NCBI GenBank assembly: GCA_025924495.1
Contig: JAICIG010000341.1
Location: 1 to 8,826 of the forward strand
Source: Pirellulales bacterium
GTDB taxonomy: Bacteria; Planctomycetota; Planctomycetia; Pirellulales; JAICIG01
Direction: 5' to 3'
Length of the DNA: 8,826 bases
Shown one piece after another: positions 1 through 6,822 of this stretch. Positions within the stretch are counted from its first letter, which is position 1. Each line of letters opens with the position of its first letter. The position numbers and the translations under genes are program-made. Below the pieces are notes generated by a model. It was not told the origin of the DNA. It searched no databases and saw only the letters and a program-made list of their open reading frames with translations.

Positions 1-1073
1 ACACCACGCTCGAGCTGGTGGAAGGCATGCAGTTCGACAAGGGCTACATCTCGCCCTATTTCATCAACCGGCCGGCCGAGATGGACTGCGTGCTGGACGA
101 CGCCTACATCCTGATCCACGAAAAGAAGATCGGCAACCTGCGCGAGTTGATTCCGCTGCTGGAAAAGACCAGCCAGTCGGGCAAGCCGCTGTTGCTGATC
201 GCCGAGGACGTCGAGGGCGAGGCCCTGACCGCGTTGGTCGTGAACAAGCTCCGCGGCGTGCTCAACATCTGCGCCGTCAAGGCGCCGGGCTTCGGCGATC
301 GCCGCAAGGCCATGCTGGGCGATCTCGCCGTGCTGACCGGCGGCACGCTGATCAGCGAAGATCTCGGGCTGAAGCTCGAGAGCCTGACGCTCAGCCACCT
401 GGGCCGCGCCAAGCAGATTACCGTCGACAAGAACGATACGACGATCGTGCAAGGCGCCGGCAAGACGGCCGACATCCAGGCCCGCATTCAGCAGATTCGC
501 AACCAGATCGAAGCCACCGAGAGCCAGTACGACCGCGAGAAGTTCCAGGAACGGCTCGCCAAGTTGACCGGCGGCGTGGCGATCATCTCGGTTGGCGCCA
601 GCAGCGAAGCTGACATGAAGCAGAAGAAGGCCCGCGTGGAAGACGCCTTGCACGCCACGCGTGCGGCGGTCGAAGAAGGCATTCTGCCCGGCGGCGGCGT
701 GGCTTTGCTCCGTTGCACCGAAGCAGTCGAGAAGGTCCGCGGCAGCGCCAAGGGGGATGAGAAGATCGGCGTGGATATTATCCTGCACGCCTTGTCGGCC
801 CCGATGAAGCAGATCGTCGACAATTGCGGTCTCGACGGCTCGGTCGTGGCCGACGAAGTCAGCCGCAAACCGACGAACGTCGGCTACAACGCCAACAAGG
901 CGGAGTACGTCGACATGTTCAAAGCCGGCGTCATCGATCCGTTGAAGGTCGTGCGCAGCGCTTTGAGCAATGCCGCCAGCATTTCCGCGTTGATGTTGAC
1001 GACCGAAGCCATGGTCACCAACCTCGACAAGGATGACCTGAAGAAGCAGCGAGTCGAAGGCAGCGTCCGCTAA
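1..1073 (+). CDS. groEL: 60 kDa chaperonin GroEL, 3' part (5' end outside window)
   Basis: GroEL forms the double-ring ATP-driven folding chamber of the cytoplasm and works with GroES. The reading frame is open from base 3, so the gene enters from outside; about 356 C-terminal residues are present, matching E. coli GroEL from roughly residue 180 on. Visible landmarks, in order, are [14 protein letters not shown], the apical-domain stretch [19 protein letters not shown] with [13 protein letters not shown], the equatorial segment [19 protein letters not shown] whose Asp (codon 642-644) corresponds to the ATP-hydrolysis residue Asp398, the nucleotide-binding PGGGVALL, and [17 protein letters not shown]. 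The core is well conserved, so this should be a working chaperonin. The odd part is the end: after MVTNLDKDD it stops with a short basic tail, [11 protein letters not shown], and has none of the Gly-Gly-Met repeats usual for GroEL. A strong hairpin follows 28 bases after the stop. Whether groES lies upstream cannot be seen. Confidence 0.97.
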   Translation, partial: TTLELVEGMQFDKGYISPYFINRPAEMDCVLDDAYILIHEKKIGNLRELIPLLEKTSQSGKPLLLIAEDVEGEALTALVVNKLRGVLNICAVKAPGFGDRRKAMLGDLAVLTGGTLISEDLGLKLESLTLSHLGRAKQITVDKNDTTIVQGAGKTADIQARIQQIRNQIEATESQYDREKFQERLAKLTGGVAIISVGASSEADMKQKKARVEDALHATRAAVEEGILPGGGVALLRCTEAVEKVRGSAKGDEKIGVDIILHALSAPMKQIVDNCGLDGSVVADEVSRKPTNVGYNANKAEYVDMFKAGVIDPLKVVRSALSNAASISALMLTTEAMVTNLDKDDLKKQRVEGSVR

Positions 1074-1101
1074 TACTTCGTTCGCACCCATCGGCATAGC
1101 A

Positions 1102-1137
1102 GCGACGGGCCACCTCTCGAATGGGGTGGCCCGTTGC
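1102..1137 (+). terminator. Strong stem-loop after groEL, likely terminator
   Basis: A perfect 10-base inverted repeat, ACGGGCCACC (1105-1114) and GGTGGCCCGT (1125-1134), encloses a 10-base loop. The stem extends by a G-T wobble and two further pairs to 1102 and 1137. It starts 28 bases after the groEL stop. There is no run of T after it, so it is not a textbook intrinsic terminator; it could instead work with Rho or protect the 3' end of the transcript. Confidence 0.7.
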
Positions 1138-1248
1138 GCAGACCGGTCCAAGAATCAAGCAAGGCCAAGCCAAAGTGCAAAGTCTTGCGGAAATACAGTC
1201 TCGATTCTTTGGATATTGGACAACCCGACCTTACACGGTTTTGCCGCG

Positions 1249-1254
1249 TATAAT
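1249..1254 (+). promoter_or_regulatory. Putative -10 element of a promoter for dnaJ-grpE-fmdB
   Basis: A perfect TATAAT lies 31 bases upstream of the first dnaJ ATG, between the groEL hairpin and dnaJ. No good -35 hexamer sits 16-18 bases upstream: TTGGAC at 1217 is 26 bases away and TTACAC at 1231 only 12 away. The element may depend on an activator, or the match may be partly chance. No CIRCE inverted repeat (TTAGCACTC-N9-GAGTGCTAA) is visible in this 212-base gap, so HrcA control of dnaJ is not supported here. Confidence 0.45.
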
Positions 1255-1285
1255 TCCTCAGTAACGGACAGCTCTTTCCACAGCC

Positions 1286-2455
1286 ATGGCGACTATGGCA
1301 GGCAAACGCGATTATTATGAAGTTCTCGAGGTCTCGCGCAGCGCCTCGGGTCAGGAGATCGCGACCGCTTATCGAAAGCTGGCGATCAAGTATCACCCGG
1401 ACAAAAACCCGGGCGATGAAGAGGCGGTGCAACGCTTCAAAGAGTGCGCTGAGGCGTTCGAGGTTCTGAACGACTCTGACAAGCGCGCCCGCTACGATCG
1501 TTATGGCCATGCGGGCGTCGATGGTCCCGGCGGCGGCGCGCACTTTACCGATATCAACGACATCTTCGACGCCTTTGGCGACATCTTCGGCGAAGGCGTA
1601 TTTGGCGACATCTTCGGGCGCGGCGGTCGAGGGCGAGGCCGCGGACGACGCGCTCGCCGCGGCGCCGACGTGCGGGCCGACGTAACGCTCGACCTGTTGG
1701 AAGCCGCTCGCGGCGCGACGAAGACCGTCACGTACGACCGGCACGAACGATGCGGCGAATGCCAGGGTTCGGGCGCCAAGCCGGGCACTTCGCCGGAAAC
1801 GTGCCGTTACTGCAATGGCGCCGGCCAGGTGATTCAAACCACCGGTATCTTCCGCGTGCAAACCACTTGTCCCTCATGCCACGGCGCCGGCAGCGTCATT
1901 AAAGAACGTTGCCGCACGTGCGGGGGTGAAGGACAGGTGAAGCAACGCGTCGAACGCGAAGTGCGCGTGCCCGCGGGCGTTGACAGCGAAATGCGGCTGC
2001 GGCTGTCGAACGAAGGGAGCCAGAGCCCCGACGGCGGCCAACCCGGCGATTGTTACTGCTTCATCACGGTGAAAGAGCATCCGCTTTTCCACCGCGAAGG
2101 ACAGCACCTGGTTTGCCAATGGCCGATCACGTTCTCGCAGGCAGCGCTTGGCGCGACGCTGGAAGTACCGACCTTAGAGGGGCGCGACGAGTTAGTGATT
2201 CCGCCCGGCACGCAGGCCGGCGAGGTATTCAAGCTGCGCGGCCGCGGCATGCCCGACTTGCACCGGCGCGGCAAAGGCGATTTGCTCGTGCAGATCCAGC
2301 TCGACGTGCCGAAGTCGCTGACCAAGCGGCAAGAAGAACTGCTGCGAGAGCTGGCCGAGGAAGAGCACAAGAACGTGAGTCCTCATCGCAAGAGCTTCTT
2401 CGAGAAGGTGAAGGAATTCTTTGTACCGGATGAGCCCGCCGAGGCGGGTGAGTAG
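1286..2455 (+). CDS. dnaJ: Chaperone protein DnaJ (Hsp40)
   Basis: DnaJ delivers unfolded protein to DnaK and stimulates its ATPase. All class A parts are present in 389 residues: a J domain (about 8-74) with the HPD motif at 37-39; a Gly/Phe linker (about 77-120) with three DIF motifs at 92, 99 and 108; a zinc domain with four CxxCxGxG repeats starting at Cys 156, 173, 195 and 209; and the C-terminal substrate-binding domain ([17 protein letters not shown], then the VPTLEG region). The linker ends in an Arg/Gly tract, [15 protein letters not shown] (112-126). Two starts are possible: ATG 1286 gives [14 protein letters not shown], and ATG 1295 gives [11 protein letters not shown], closer to the family's usual beginning. 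Neither has a clear Shine-Dalgarno site, so the longer form is kept provisionally. grpE follows 54 bases downstream, consistent with co-transcription. Length is normal for the family (about 370-390). Confidence 0.97.
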   Translation: MATMAGKRDYYEVLEVSRSASGQEIATAYRKLAIKYHPDKNPGDEEAVQRFKECAEAFEVLNDSDKRARYDRYGHAGVDGPGGGAHFTDINDIFDAFGDIFGEGVFGDIFGRGGRGRGRGRRARRGADVRADVTLDLLEAARGATKTVTYDRHERCGECQGSGAKPGTSPETCRYCNGAGQVIQTTGIFRVQTTCPSCHGAGSVIKERCRTCGGEGQVKQRVEREVRVPAGVDSEMRLRLSNEGSQSPDGGQPGDCYCFITVKEHPLFHREGQHLVCQWPITFSQAALGATLEVPTLEGRDELVIPPGTQAGEVFKLRGRGMPDLHRRGKGDLLVQIQLDVPKSLTKRQEELLRELAEEEHKNVSPHRKSFFEKVKEFFVPDEPAEAGE

Positions 2456-2509
2456 TCCCATTTCAAGTTTCAGAAGATTTGGACCTGGAACGCTGTAATC
2501 GAAAAAATC

Positions 2510-3097
2510 ATGAGCGATCGAAATAAACCAGGCGAACAGCGGCCGGATGATCAGGCCGGCGCCGCAGCCGACTCAGCGATGCGCGAAAGCGGAGCGGACC
2601 CGGCAGGCGCGGCCATGGACGACGTGGAACAAGCGCGGCGCGATCTGGACGAAGCCCGCGACCGCTTGTTGCGGGCGCAGGCCGAGTTGGACAACTACCG
2701 CAAGCGGGCGCGCAAGGAACTGGAGGAGGAGCGGCGCTACGCCAATCTGCCGCTGCTGTCCGACCTGCTGCCGGTGCTCGACAATGTAGGGCGCGCGATT
2801 CAAGCCTCGGAGAAGACCCCTGACGTCGCCACGCTCGTGGAAGGGGTGAAGATGGTCGCTCAGCAATTGGAGGGCGTGTTCAATCGACACCACTGCCGCC
2901 GCATCGAAGCCTTGCACAAACCGTTTGATCCGCACCTGCATCAGGCGATCTTGCAGCAGCCGAGCGCCGAATACCCGAGCGGCACGGTGCTGCATGTCGC
3001 TCAAGACGGTTACCAGGCGCATGATCGCGTGCTGCGCCCCGCGCAAGTGATCGTCTCGACCGACGCGGGCGCTTCCGATTCATCTCGAGGATCCTGA
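2510..3097 (+). CDS. grpE: Nucleotide exchange factor GrpE
   Basis: GrpE releases ADP from DnaK and so resets the Hsp70 cycle that DnaJ starts. The 195-residue product has the family layout: a polar, disordered N-terminus (1-40) rich in Asp, Ala and Gly; a long charged coiled-coil helix (about 40-75, with RAQAELDNYRKRARKE); the helical segment LPLLSDLLPVLDNVGRAI; and the compact beta domain with FDPHLHQAIL, GTVLHVAQDGYQAHDRVLRPAQVIVS. Length matches E. coli GrpE (197). The ATG at 2510 is the natural start because it begins the acidic leader; no strong Shine-Dalgarno site precedes it. The next gene starts only 4 bases after the stop, which makes co-transcription and probably coupled translation likely. 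In many bacteria grpE is beside dnaK; here its partner is dnaJ and dnaK is not in view. Confidence 0.97.
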   Translation: MSDRNKPGEQRPDDQAGAAADSAMRESGADPAGAAMDDVEQARRDLDEARDRLLRAQAELDNYRKRARKELEEERRYANLPLLSDLLPVLDNVGRAIQASEKTPDVATLVEGVKMVAQQLEGVFNRHHCRRIEALHKPFDPHLHQAILQQPSAEYPSGTVLHVAQDGYQAHDRVLRPAQVIVSTDAGASDSSRGS

Positions 3098-3101
3098 ATC
3101 T

Positions 3102-3443
3102 ATGCCGACTTACGATTATGTCTGCGACGCTTGCGATCACAAGTTCGAGTTGTTTCAGTCGATTACCGCCGAGCCCGAAAAGAAGTGCCCGGAGTGCGGC
3201 AAGAAGAAGCTGCGCCGCTTGATAGGTCCGGGCGCCGCCATCGTATTCAAAGGTTCCGGCTTTTATCAGACCGACTACCGCAGCGATTCTTATAAAAAGC
3301 GGGCGGAAGCCGACAACAAGTCGTCTTCGGAAACGAAATCTTCCGAAAACAAGTCGAGCGAATCGAAGCCGGCGGAGACCAAAGCCAGCAGCAACAGTTC
3401 GTCGAGCAAGTCGGAAAAGAAGGCCAAGAAGAAGGACGACTGA
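3102..3443 (+). CDS. FmdB-family zinc-ribbon protein
   Basis: A 113-residue protein of the small FmdB/CxxC regulatory family. The N-terminus MPTYDYVCDACDHKFE is the family signature, and the zinc ribbon uses Cys 8 and 11 and Cys 29 and 32 (CPECGKK). The segment IGPGAAIVFKGSGFYQTDYRSDSYK (first part of the match) is also typical. From about residue 70 to the end the chain is low-complexity Ser/Lys/Glu, probably disordered. FmdB-type proteins were named as putative regulators of formamidase genes, but their function is largely unknown. It starts 4 bases after grpE, with GAGGA at 3087-3091 as a plausible ribosome site, so it belongs to the dnaJ-grpE transcript. A role connected with chaperones or translation is only suggested by context. 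A hairpin follows 28 bases after the stop. Confidence 0.9.
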   Translation: MPTYDYVCDACDHKFELFQSITAEPEKKCPECGKKKLRRLIGPGAAIVFKGSGFYQTDYRSDSYKKRAEADNKSSSETKSSENKSSESKPAETKASSNSSSSKSEKKAKKKDD

Positions 3444-3471
3444 CGTCGTACGCCTGGCAAAGCGCGTCGCC

Positions 3472-3499
3472 GCCGCTGAATCCGCGAGACTTCAGCGGC
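3472..3499 (+). terminator. Stem-loop after the dnaJ-grpE-fmdB block
   Basis: A perfect 9-base inverted repeat, GCCGCTGAA (3472-3480) and TTCAGCGGC (3491-3499), has a 10-base loop. It begins 28 bases after the fmdB-like stop and lacks a T-run, the same design as the hairpin after groEL. It probably marks the end of the chaperone transcript and separates it from yacG. Confidence 0.6.
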
Positions 3500-3581
3500 C
3501 CATGCGATTCAACCGAGAATCTTTCCGATTTCCGTCACATTGACTTTCCAATGCCGGACTCGAGGGGCCGGCGAGCATTCC

Positions 3582-3767
3582 ATGTCGATTGTGCGTTGTC
3601 CGATCTGCGAGAAGCGATTCGAATCGGCCGAGTCGAAGTCGATGCCCTTCTGTAGCGCGCGCTGTCGCCGCATCGATTTGCACCGCTGGCTCGGCGAGGA
3701 AAAGTACAGCGTACCCGTCCAGCGGAAAGAAGAGGAAGACGAATTCTTCTCGGAAGACGGGCAGTAA
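3582..3767 (+). CDS. yacG: DNA gyrase inhibitor YacG (zinc-binding)
   Basis: YacG is a very small zinc protein that in E. coli binds GyrB and inhibits DNA gyrase. This 61-residue product has the complete signature: CPIC (Cys 6 and 9), then PFCSARCRRIDLHRWL (Cys 24 and 28), followed by the aromatic/Ile-Pro-like segment EKYSVPV and an acidic tail EEEDEFFSEDGQ. Length fits the family (about 60-65). The frame is open further upstream to a TTG at 3540, but the added residues do not fit the family and ATG 3582 begins MSIVRCPIC as expected, so this start is chosen. It is 138 bases after the fmdB-like gene and behind a hairpin, so it may have separate transcription, although no convincing promoter was found. 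Confidence 0.9.
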   Translation: MSIVRCPICEKRFESAESKSMPFCSARCRRIDLHRWLGEEKYSVPVQRKEEEDEFFSEDGQ

Positions 3768-3772
3768 GTCGC

Positions 3773-3797
3773 GGCGCCGCTTGCGCCCTATTTCTTT
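3773..3797 (+). terminator. Possible intrinsic terminator of yacG
   Basis: GGCGC (3773-3777), a 5-base loop and GCGCC (3783-3787) form a short GC-rich stem six bases after the yacG stop. It is followed by a T-rich stretch, TATTTCTTT (3789-3797). It fits a rho-independent terminator on the plus strand. The stem is short, and the T-rich part overlaps the 3' end of the convergent gene. Confidence 0.4.
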
Positions 3798-4597
3798 AAA
3801 TAGTGCTGCACGACGTATTCGAACACTTCGTCACTGGCGAGCCCGGGCAAGTCGCGCTTCTGCAACTCTCGACGGCCGGGCGACAGCAGCGTCTTGGCGC
3901 CGCGCCCTTTGCGAAGATCGAACTCCACTCGCGAGCAAATCTCGTGCGCCTTGTCGTACTCGAGGCCGCGATCTCGCATCAGTCGCAGCTCGAGATATTC
4001 GTGGCTGACGATAAACGGCAGCTCCCACTCGTCTAAGCCCGACTCGAGCCAGATTTGCTGTTTGGGAACCCATGGGTAAACATAGCCGTGGCCCCCTTCG
4101 GTGTAGTCGGTCTTGTAATAGCAACGCAACAAGTTGCCGTCGACGCGTCAGACTTCGACGGAGAACTGGGGATCGTCGAGCGTGATGTAGCGTTCGTGGT
4201 AAATCTCGTGCGGAACGCGGCGATGCGGTTGGCCATCGCGATACTTCAGCCCGTTCAGCGTTTCCCTTAGCATTTGCTCGGCTTCGATCCCCGCCTGGTA
4301 AGCGCGCTTCTCGTTCGCGCCTCGCGCCTGATGCTGAAGCCGAACTAGTGCATTGGCGAGGAAGCAAATCCCTTCTTTATCGAAGCTCTTCTCGCCGAGC
4401 CAGATTTCTCCCGGAGGAATCAGATCCGCGAACTCCTCCTGCGTGGCGAAGTTGCCGAATTCCTCATCCGGCTTGGCCACGCTTCGAACCTCGGACGAAT
4501 CGACGCAGTACACATTCCAGCCTTGAAAGGTCGCCACGAACGCTTTGTGGAGCTTGGCCGACGAAGGCCGGTTGTTTAGCTTTGCCGGAGCTTTCAT
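3788..4597 (-). pseudogene. Uncharacterised two-domain protein gene interrupted by an in-frame TGA (possible recoding)
   Basis: From ATG 4597 the frame gives 149 residues, then a TGA at 4148-4150, then continues in the same frame for 119 further codons to a TAG at 3788-3790; without the TGA it would be a 269-residue protein. The part after the TGA (RVDGNLLRCYYKTDYTEGG ... VPKQQIWLE ... HEYLELRLM ... YDKAHEICSR) is clearly protein-like and has no believable start of its own: the first option is a TTG at 4132 without a ribosome site. His199-Glu200, with Glu203 and His218, recall metal-binding zincin-like motifs, but activity is unproven. The first half has a matching but HE-less version (VYCVDSSEVR at 29-38, IPPGEIWLGE at 60-69, Tyr100), so the protein looks internally duplicated. 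I do not recognise a named family. It may be a recent nonsense mutation, a sequencing error, or a gene read through at UGA. It converges on yacG with a 20-base gap. Confidence 0.6.
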
Positions 4598-4784
4598 AGG
4601 TCGTTCTTTCTGAAATCAGGCGCCCAAATCGGTTCCCTGCTGGTCGAGCGAAAGGCCCGGCCGCCCCAGTTCCCTAAGCAATCGGCGCGCCTGTGCGCTG
4701 GGATCTTCGCCGAAAGTTGAATCGCCGTTCGGCAATCGCTAGCCTTATGGCTGCAAATCACATCCTTTCCCTGGAGCCAACGCC

Positions 4785-5258
4785 ATGGCCGTCAAGCCGA
4801 TTCCCGATGGTTACCATACGGTCACTCCCTACTTGATCATCAAGGGAGCAGCGGGCGCTTTGGATTTCTACAAGCAGGCATTTGGCGCCACGGAACTGTT
4901 CCGCATGGAGGCGCCCGGGGGGCGGATCGGTCATGCCGAGATCAGGATTGGCGATTCGCCGATCATGCTCGCCGACGAACATCCCGAGATTGGCGCCTTA
5001 AGCCCGCAATCCCGCGGCGGGACCTCGGTCAGCATCCTGCTGTATGTCGAAGACGCCGACAAGCTGACCGAGCAGGCGGTGGCCGCAGGCGCGACGGTTC
5101 TAAGGCCGATTCAGAATCAATTCTACGGCGACCGCTCCGCGAGTCTCGCCGATCCGTTTGGCCACCAGTGGCACATTGCTACGCACGTCGAAGACGTTTC
5201 GGTGGACGAGATGCGCAAGCGCGCGGAGGCCGCCATGAAACCGCAGCCTTGCGCCTGA
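4785..5258 (+). CDS. VOC superfamily (glyoxalase/PhnB-like) protein
   Basis: A 157-residue cytoplasmic protein of the vicinal-oxygen-chelate fold, PhnB-like subgroup. It begins GYHTVTPYLIIKGAAGALDF (residues 9-28), the typical first beta-alpha unit, followed by YKQAFGATELFR, GRIGHAEIRIGDSPIMLADE with the candidate ligand pair His50/Glu52, the second unit SVSILLYVEDADKLTEQAVA, and the closing strand FYGDRSASLADPFGHQWHIA. Both beta-alpha-beta-beta-beta modules are complete and the length is normal. Relatives include glyoxalases, bleomycin-resistance proteins and PhnB; substrate and reaction cannot be read from sequence. The start is supported by GGAG at 4773-4776, 8 bases before the ATG. Neighbours give no pathway: it lies between an unrelated minus-strand gene and a membrane protein with its own promoter. 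Confidence 0.9.
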   Translation: MAVKPIPDGYHTVTPYLIIKGAAGALDFYKQAFGATELFRMEAPGGRIGHAEIRIGDSPIMLADEHPEIGALSPQSRGGTSVSILLYVEDADKLTEQAVAAGATVLRPIQNQFYGDRSASLADPFGHQWHIATHVEDVSVDEMRKRAEAAMKPQPCA

Positions 5259-5270
5259 TGCCGCGCCGCC

Positions 5271-5289
5271 GCAATTCGCCGCCAATTGC
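5271..5289 (+). terminator. Small inverted repeat after the VOC gene
   Basis: GCAATT (5271-5276) and AATTGC (5284-5289) form a perfect 6-base inverted repeat with a 7-base loop, 12 bases after the VOC stop. It is AT-containing and short and has no T-run, so a terminator role is only possible. Confidence 0.3.
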
Positions 5290-5338
5290 TCGCGGTTTGC
5301 CAGCCATCCCTAGTCACGTTCATGGCGCCTTTCGTTCC

Positions 5339-5366
5339 TTGCGTACCCCTTCAGGCGGTCTATAAT
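5339..5366 (+). promoter_or_regulatory. Putative sigma-70-type promoter of the membrane protein gene
   Basis: TATAAT at 5361-5366 is a perfect -10 box, and TTGCGT at 5339-5344 is a partial -35 box 16 bases upstream. The start of transcription would be near 5373, giving a leader of about 37 bases. A good ribosome site, GGAG (5400-5403), lies 6 bases before the ATG at 5410. The position just ahead of a gene and behind a possible VOC terminator supports a separate transcription unit. Confidence 0.55.
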
Positions 5367-5409
5367 GCCTGCACTTCTAGCTTAAGGGCCCTGTTTTCCG
5401 GAGTGCGAG

Positions 5410-6759
5410 ATGCCCGACCATCGCGGCAGCGTGCGAGAAATCGTTTGGCGGGAAGTCTTTCCCTGGCTGCTTTTGGCGCGTTCGTTTCGCATCTCCGTGC
5501 AAGTCTGGCAACTGATTCTGGGCTCGGCGGGCGTGCTGGTTACGATTTTCGGCTGGTGGTTGTTGGCGCTGGCGTTCGGCGGAACCGCCGAAGCTCCGCT
5601 CAAGGATTGGCTGGCCGACTATAAAAGCTGCCCCTGGAAGTCGACCGTTGTTGTCAGCACCCCGACGGGGCCGATCGCGGTCGTTCCGCAGGCTTCGGCC
5701 GCGCAGACGCTCGTGCCCACGAACGAAGCCTGGCAAGGCGGCGCTCCGCGGCTGGGCCTGTATCCGGCCAATCCATTCACCGGCGCTTGGCAACAATTGC
5801 GGGCGCCTTTCCAGAGTCTGTTCCGAGGCGACCTGGGCATAACAGGTTTGTCCTTCTTGTTGTTGGCATGTCTATGGGCGACGGCGGTCTGGGCTCTGTT
5901 CGGCGGCGCCCTGACGCGGCGTGCGGCCTTGCAACTCGGCCGCGAAGAAAACCTGGGGCTGCGCGCTGCGCTAGGCTATGCGGCGGGCAAATGGCAAAGC
6001 TATTTTGCAGCGCCGCTGCTGCCGCTGTTGGGCGTAGCCTTGGCCGCGACGCCGGTTTGGCTGCTCGGACTCTTGATGCGTCTCGATCTCGGCGTGCTCT
6101 TGGCCGGCATCGTCTGGCCGCTGGCCCTGCTGGCCGGAGTGTTCATGGCGCTGTTGTTATTGGCGCTCTTGTTCGGCTGGCCGCTGATGTGGCCGACCAT
6201 CAGCACCGAAGCGACCGATAGCTTCGACGCACTCAGCCGGGCGTGGTCTTATGTCTACCACCGCCCTCTGCATTACCTCTTCTATGCTGCGGTTACCGCA
6301 TTCCTCGGCGGTTTGGGGTGGCTGTTTGTCGAGAAATTCGCCGAGGCCATTATTTACCTGCCCGAATGGGCCGCCAGTTGGGGCGCCGGCAGCGAGCGGT
6401 TTGCGGTTTTGCAAGGGCTGGCCGATCGCCCGCCGGGCGCCATGGCTCGGTGGGGCGATACGCTCATCAACTTCTGGAACGGCTGCGTGAGGCTCGTCGC
6501 CTTGGGCTTTGTCTACAGCTACTTCTGGACCGCCTCGACGGCCATCTATTTGCTGCTCAGGCGCGATGACGATGGCACGGAAATCGATGACATCCACATC
6601 GACGCCCCGCGCGAAACCTATAGCCTGCCGCCGCTCGAAAGAGATGCCGCGGGCGTCACCGTCGTCGCTCCGGAGTCGGCCGCGGCCGCTCCTCCAGCTG
6701 AGAATGGCAGCAATTCTCCGCCTGCTGGCGAACCGGGAGAAACGACGAACGAAAGCTAG
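5410..6759 (+). CDS. Multi-pass membrane protein of unknown function
   Basis: A 449-residue inner-membrane protein with about six hydrophobic segments: 34-56, 146-168, 201-222, 228-260 (long, maybe two helices), 288-308 and 355-383. Between the first two is a loop of about 90 residues (57-145) with few charges and many Pro/Gly, probably outside the cytoplasm. The segment after helix 4, ISTEATDSFDALSRAWSYVY (264-283), resembles the conserved 'DALSRAW' region of membrane proteins that I associate with planctomycetes, and RRDDDGTEIDDIHID follows the last helix. The tail from about 400 on is Ala/Pro/Glu-rich and disordered. No catalytic motif was seen. The ATG at 5410 is fixed by GGAG 6 bases upstream and a promoter. 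The gene stands alone and converges with the receiver gene 63 bases later. Transport, envelope or sporulation-like roles would be guesses. Confidence 0.9.
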   Translation: MPDHRGSVREIVWREVFPWLLLARSFRISVQVWQLILGSAGVLVTIFGWWLLALAFGGTAEAPLKDWLADYKSCPWKSTVVVSTPTGPIAVVPQASAAQTLVPTNEAWQGGAPRLGLYPANPFTGAWQQLRAPFQSLFRGDLGITGLSFLLLACLWATAVWALFGGALTRRAALQLGREENLGLRAALGYAAGKWQSYFAAPLLPLLGVALAATPVWLLGLLMRLDLGVLLAGIVWPLALLAGVFMALLLLALLFGWPLMWPTISTEATDSFDALSRAWSYVYHRPLHYLFYAAVTAFLGGLGWLFVEKFAEAIIYLPEWAASWGAGSERFAVLQGLADRPPGAMARWGDTLINFWNGCVRLVALGFVYSYFWTASTAIYLLLRRDDDGTEIDDIHIDAPRETYSLPPLERDAAGVTVVAPESAAAAPPAENGSNSPPAGEPGETTNES

Positions 6760-6784
6760 CGGCAGCAACTATAGCCGACTTCAC

Positions 6785-6810
6785 GAGCAGTAGCGGCGTG
6801 AGCGCTGCTC
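6785..6810. terminator. Inverted repeat between convergent genes
   Basis: GAGCAG (6785-6790) and CTGCTC (6805-6810) can pair around a 14-base loop in the 63-base gap between the convergent membrane-protein and receiver genes. It could act on both strands. The stem is only 6 pairs and has no T-run. A GCTCAGG direct repeat (6807-6813 and 6821-6827) overlaps it. Confidence 0.3.
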
Positions 6811-6822
6811 AGGCTGGATCGC

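Noticed and set aside
104..868. Two long minus-strand open frames inside groEL
   Set aside because: They are shadows of strongly conserved groEL codons, and the predicted peptides are Ser/Arg/Pro-rich without domains.
1138..1285. CIRCE element or other heat-shock operator before dnaJ
   Set aside because: No TTAGCACTC-N9-GAGTGCTAA-like repeat could be found; only a -10-like TATAAT is visible.
1070..1861. Minus-strand open frame of 263 codons across the groEL-dnaJ gap and the dnaJ 5' half
   Set aside because: It is antisense to dnaJ, which has complete J and zinc domains; the translation shows no family features and reflects the high GC content.
2435..2448. Palindrome CCCGCC-GA-GGCGGG at the end of dnaJ
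   Set aside because: The two-base loop cannot close as a hairpin, the repeat lies inside the last dnaJ codons, and there is no T-run.
3540..3581. Longer yacG start at TTG 3540
   Set aside because: The extra 14 residues are not in the family, and the ATG at 3582 starts exactly where YacG proteins usually begin.
3788..4132. A separate gene starting at TTG 4132
   Set aside because: No ribosome site precedes the TTG, and the protein similarity of the two halves continues upstream of it in the same frame.
4126..4150. Selenocysteine insertion at the TGA, with a small hairpin (GCAA-CTTG-TTGC, 4126-4137) downstream
   Set aside because: The stem is only 4 pairs, the residue aligns with Tyr in the internal repeat rather than Cys, and no redox motif surrounds it. 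Kept only as a remote option.
4717..4745. TTGAAT / TAGCCT as a promoter for the VOC gene
   Set aside because: The -10 match is only three of six bases, too weak to list as a feature.
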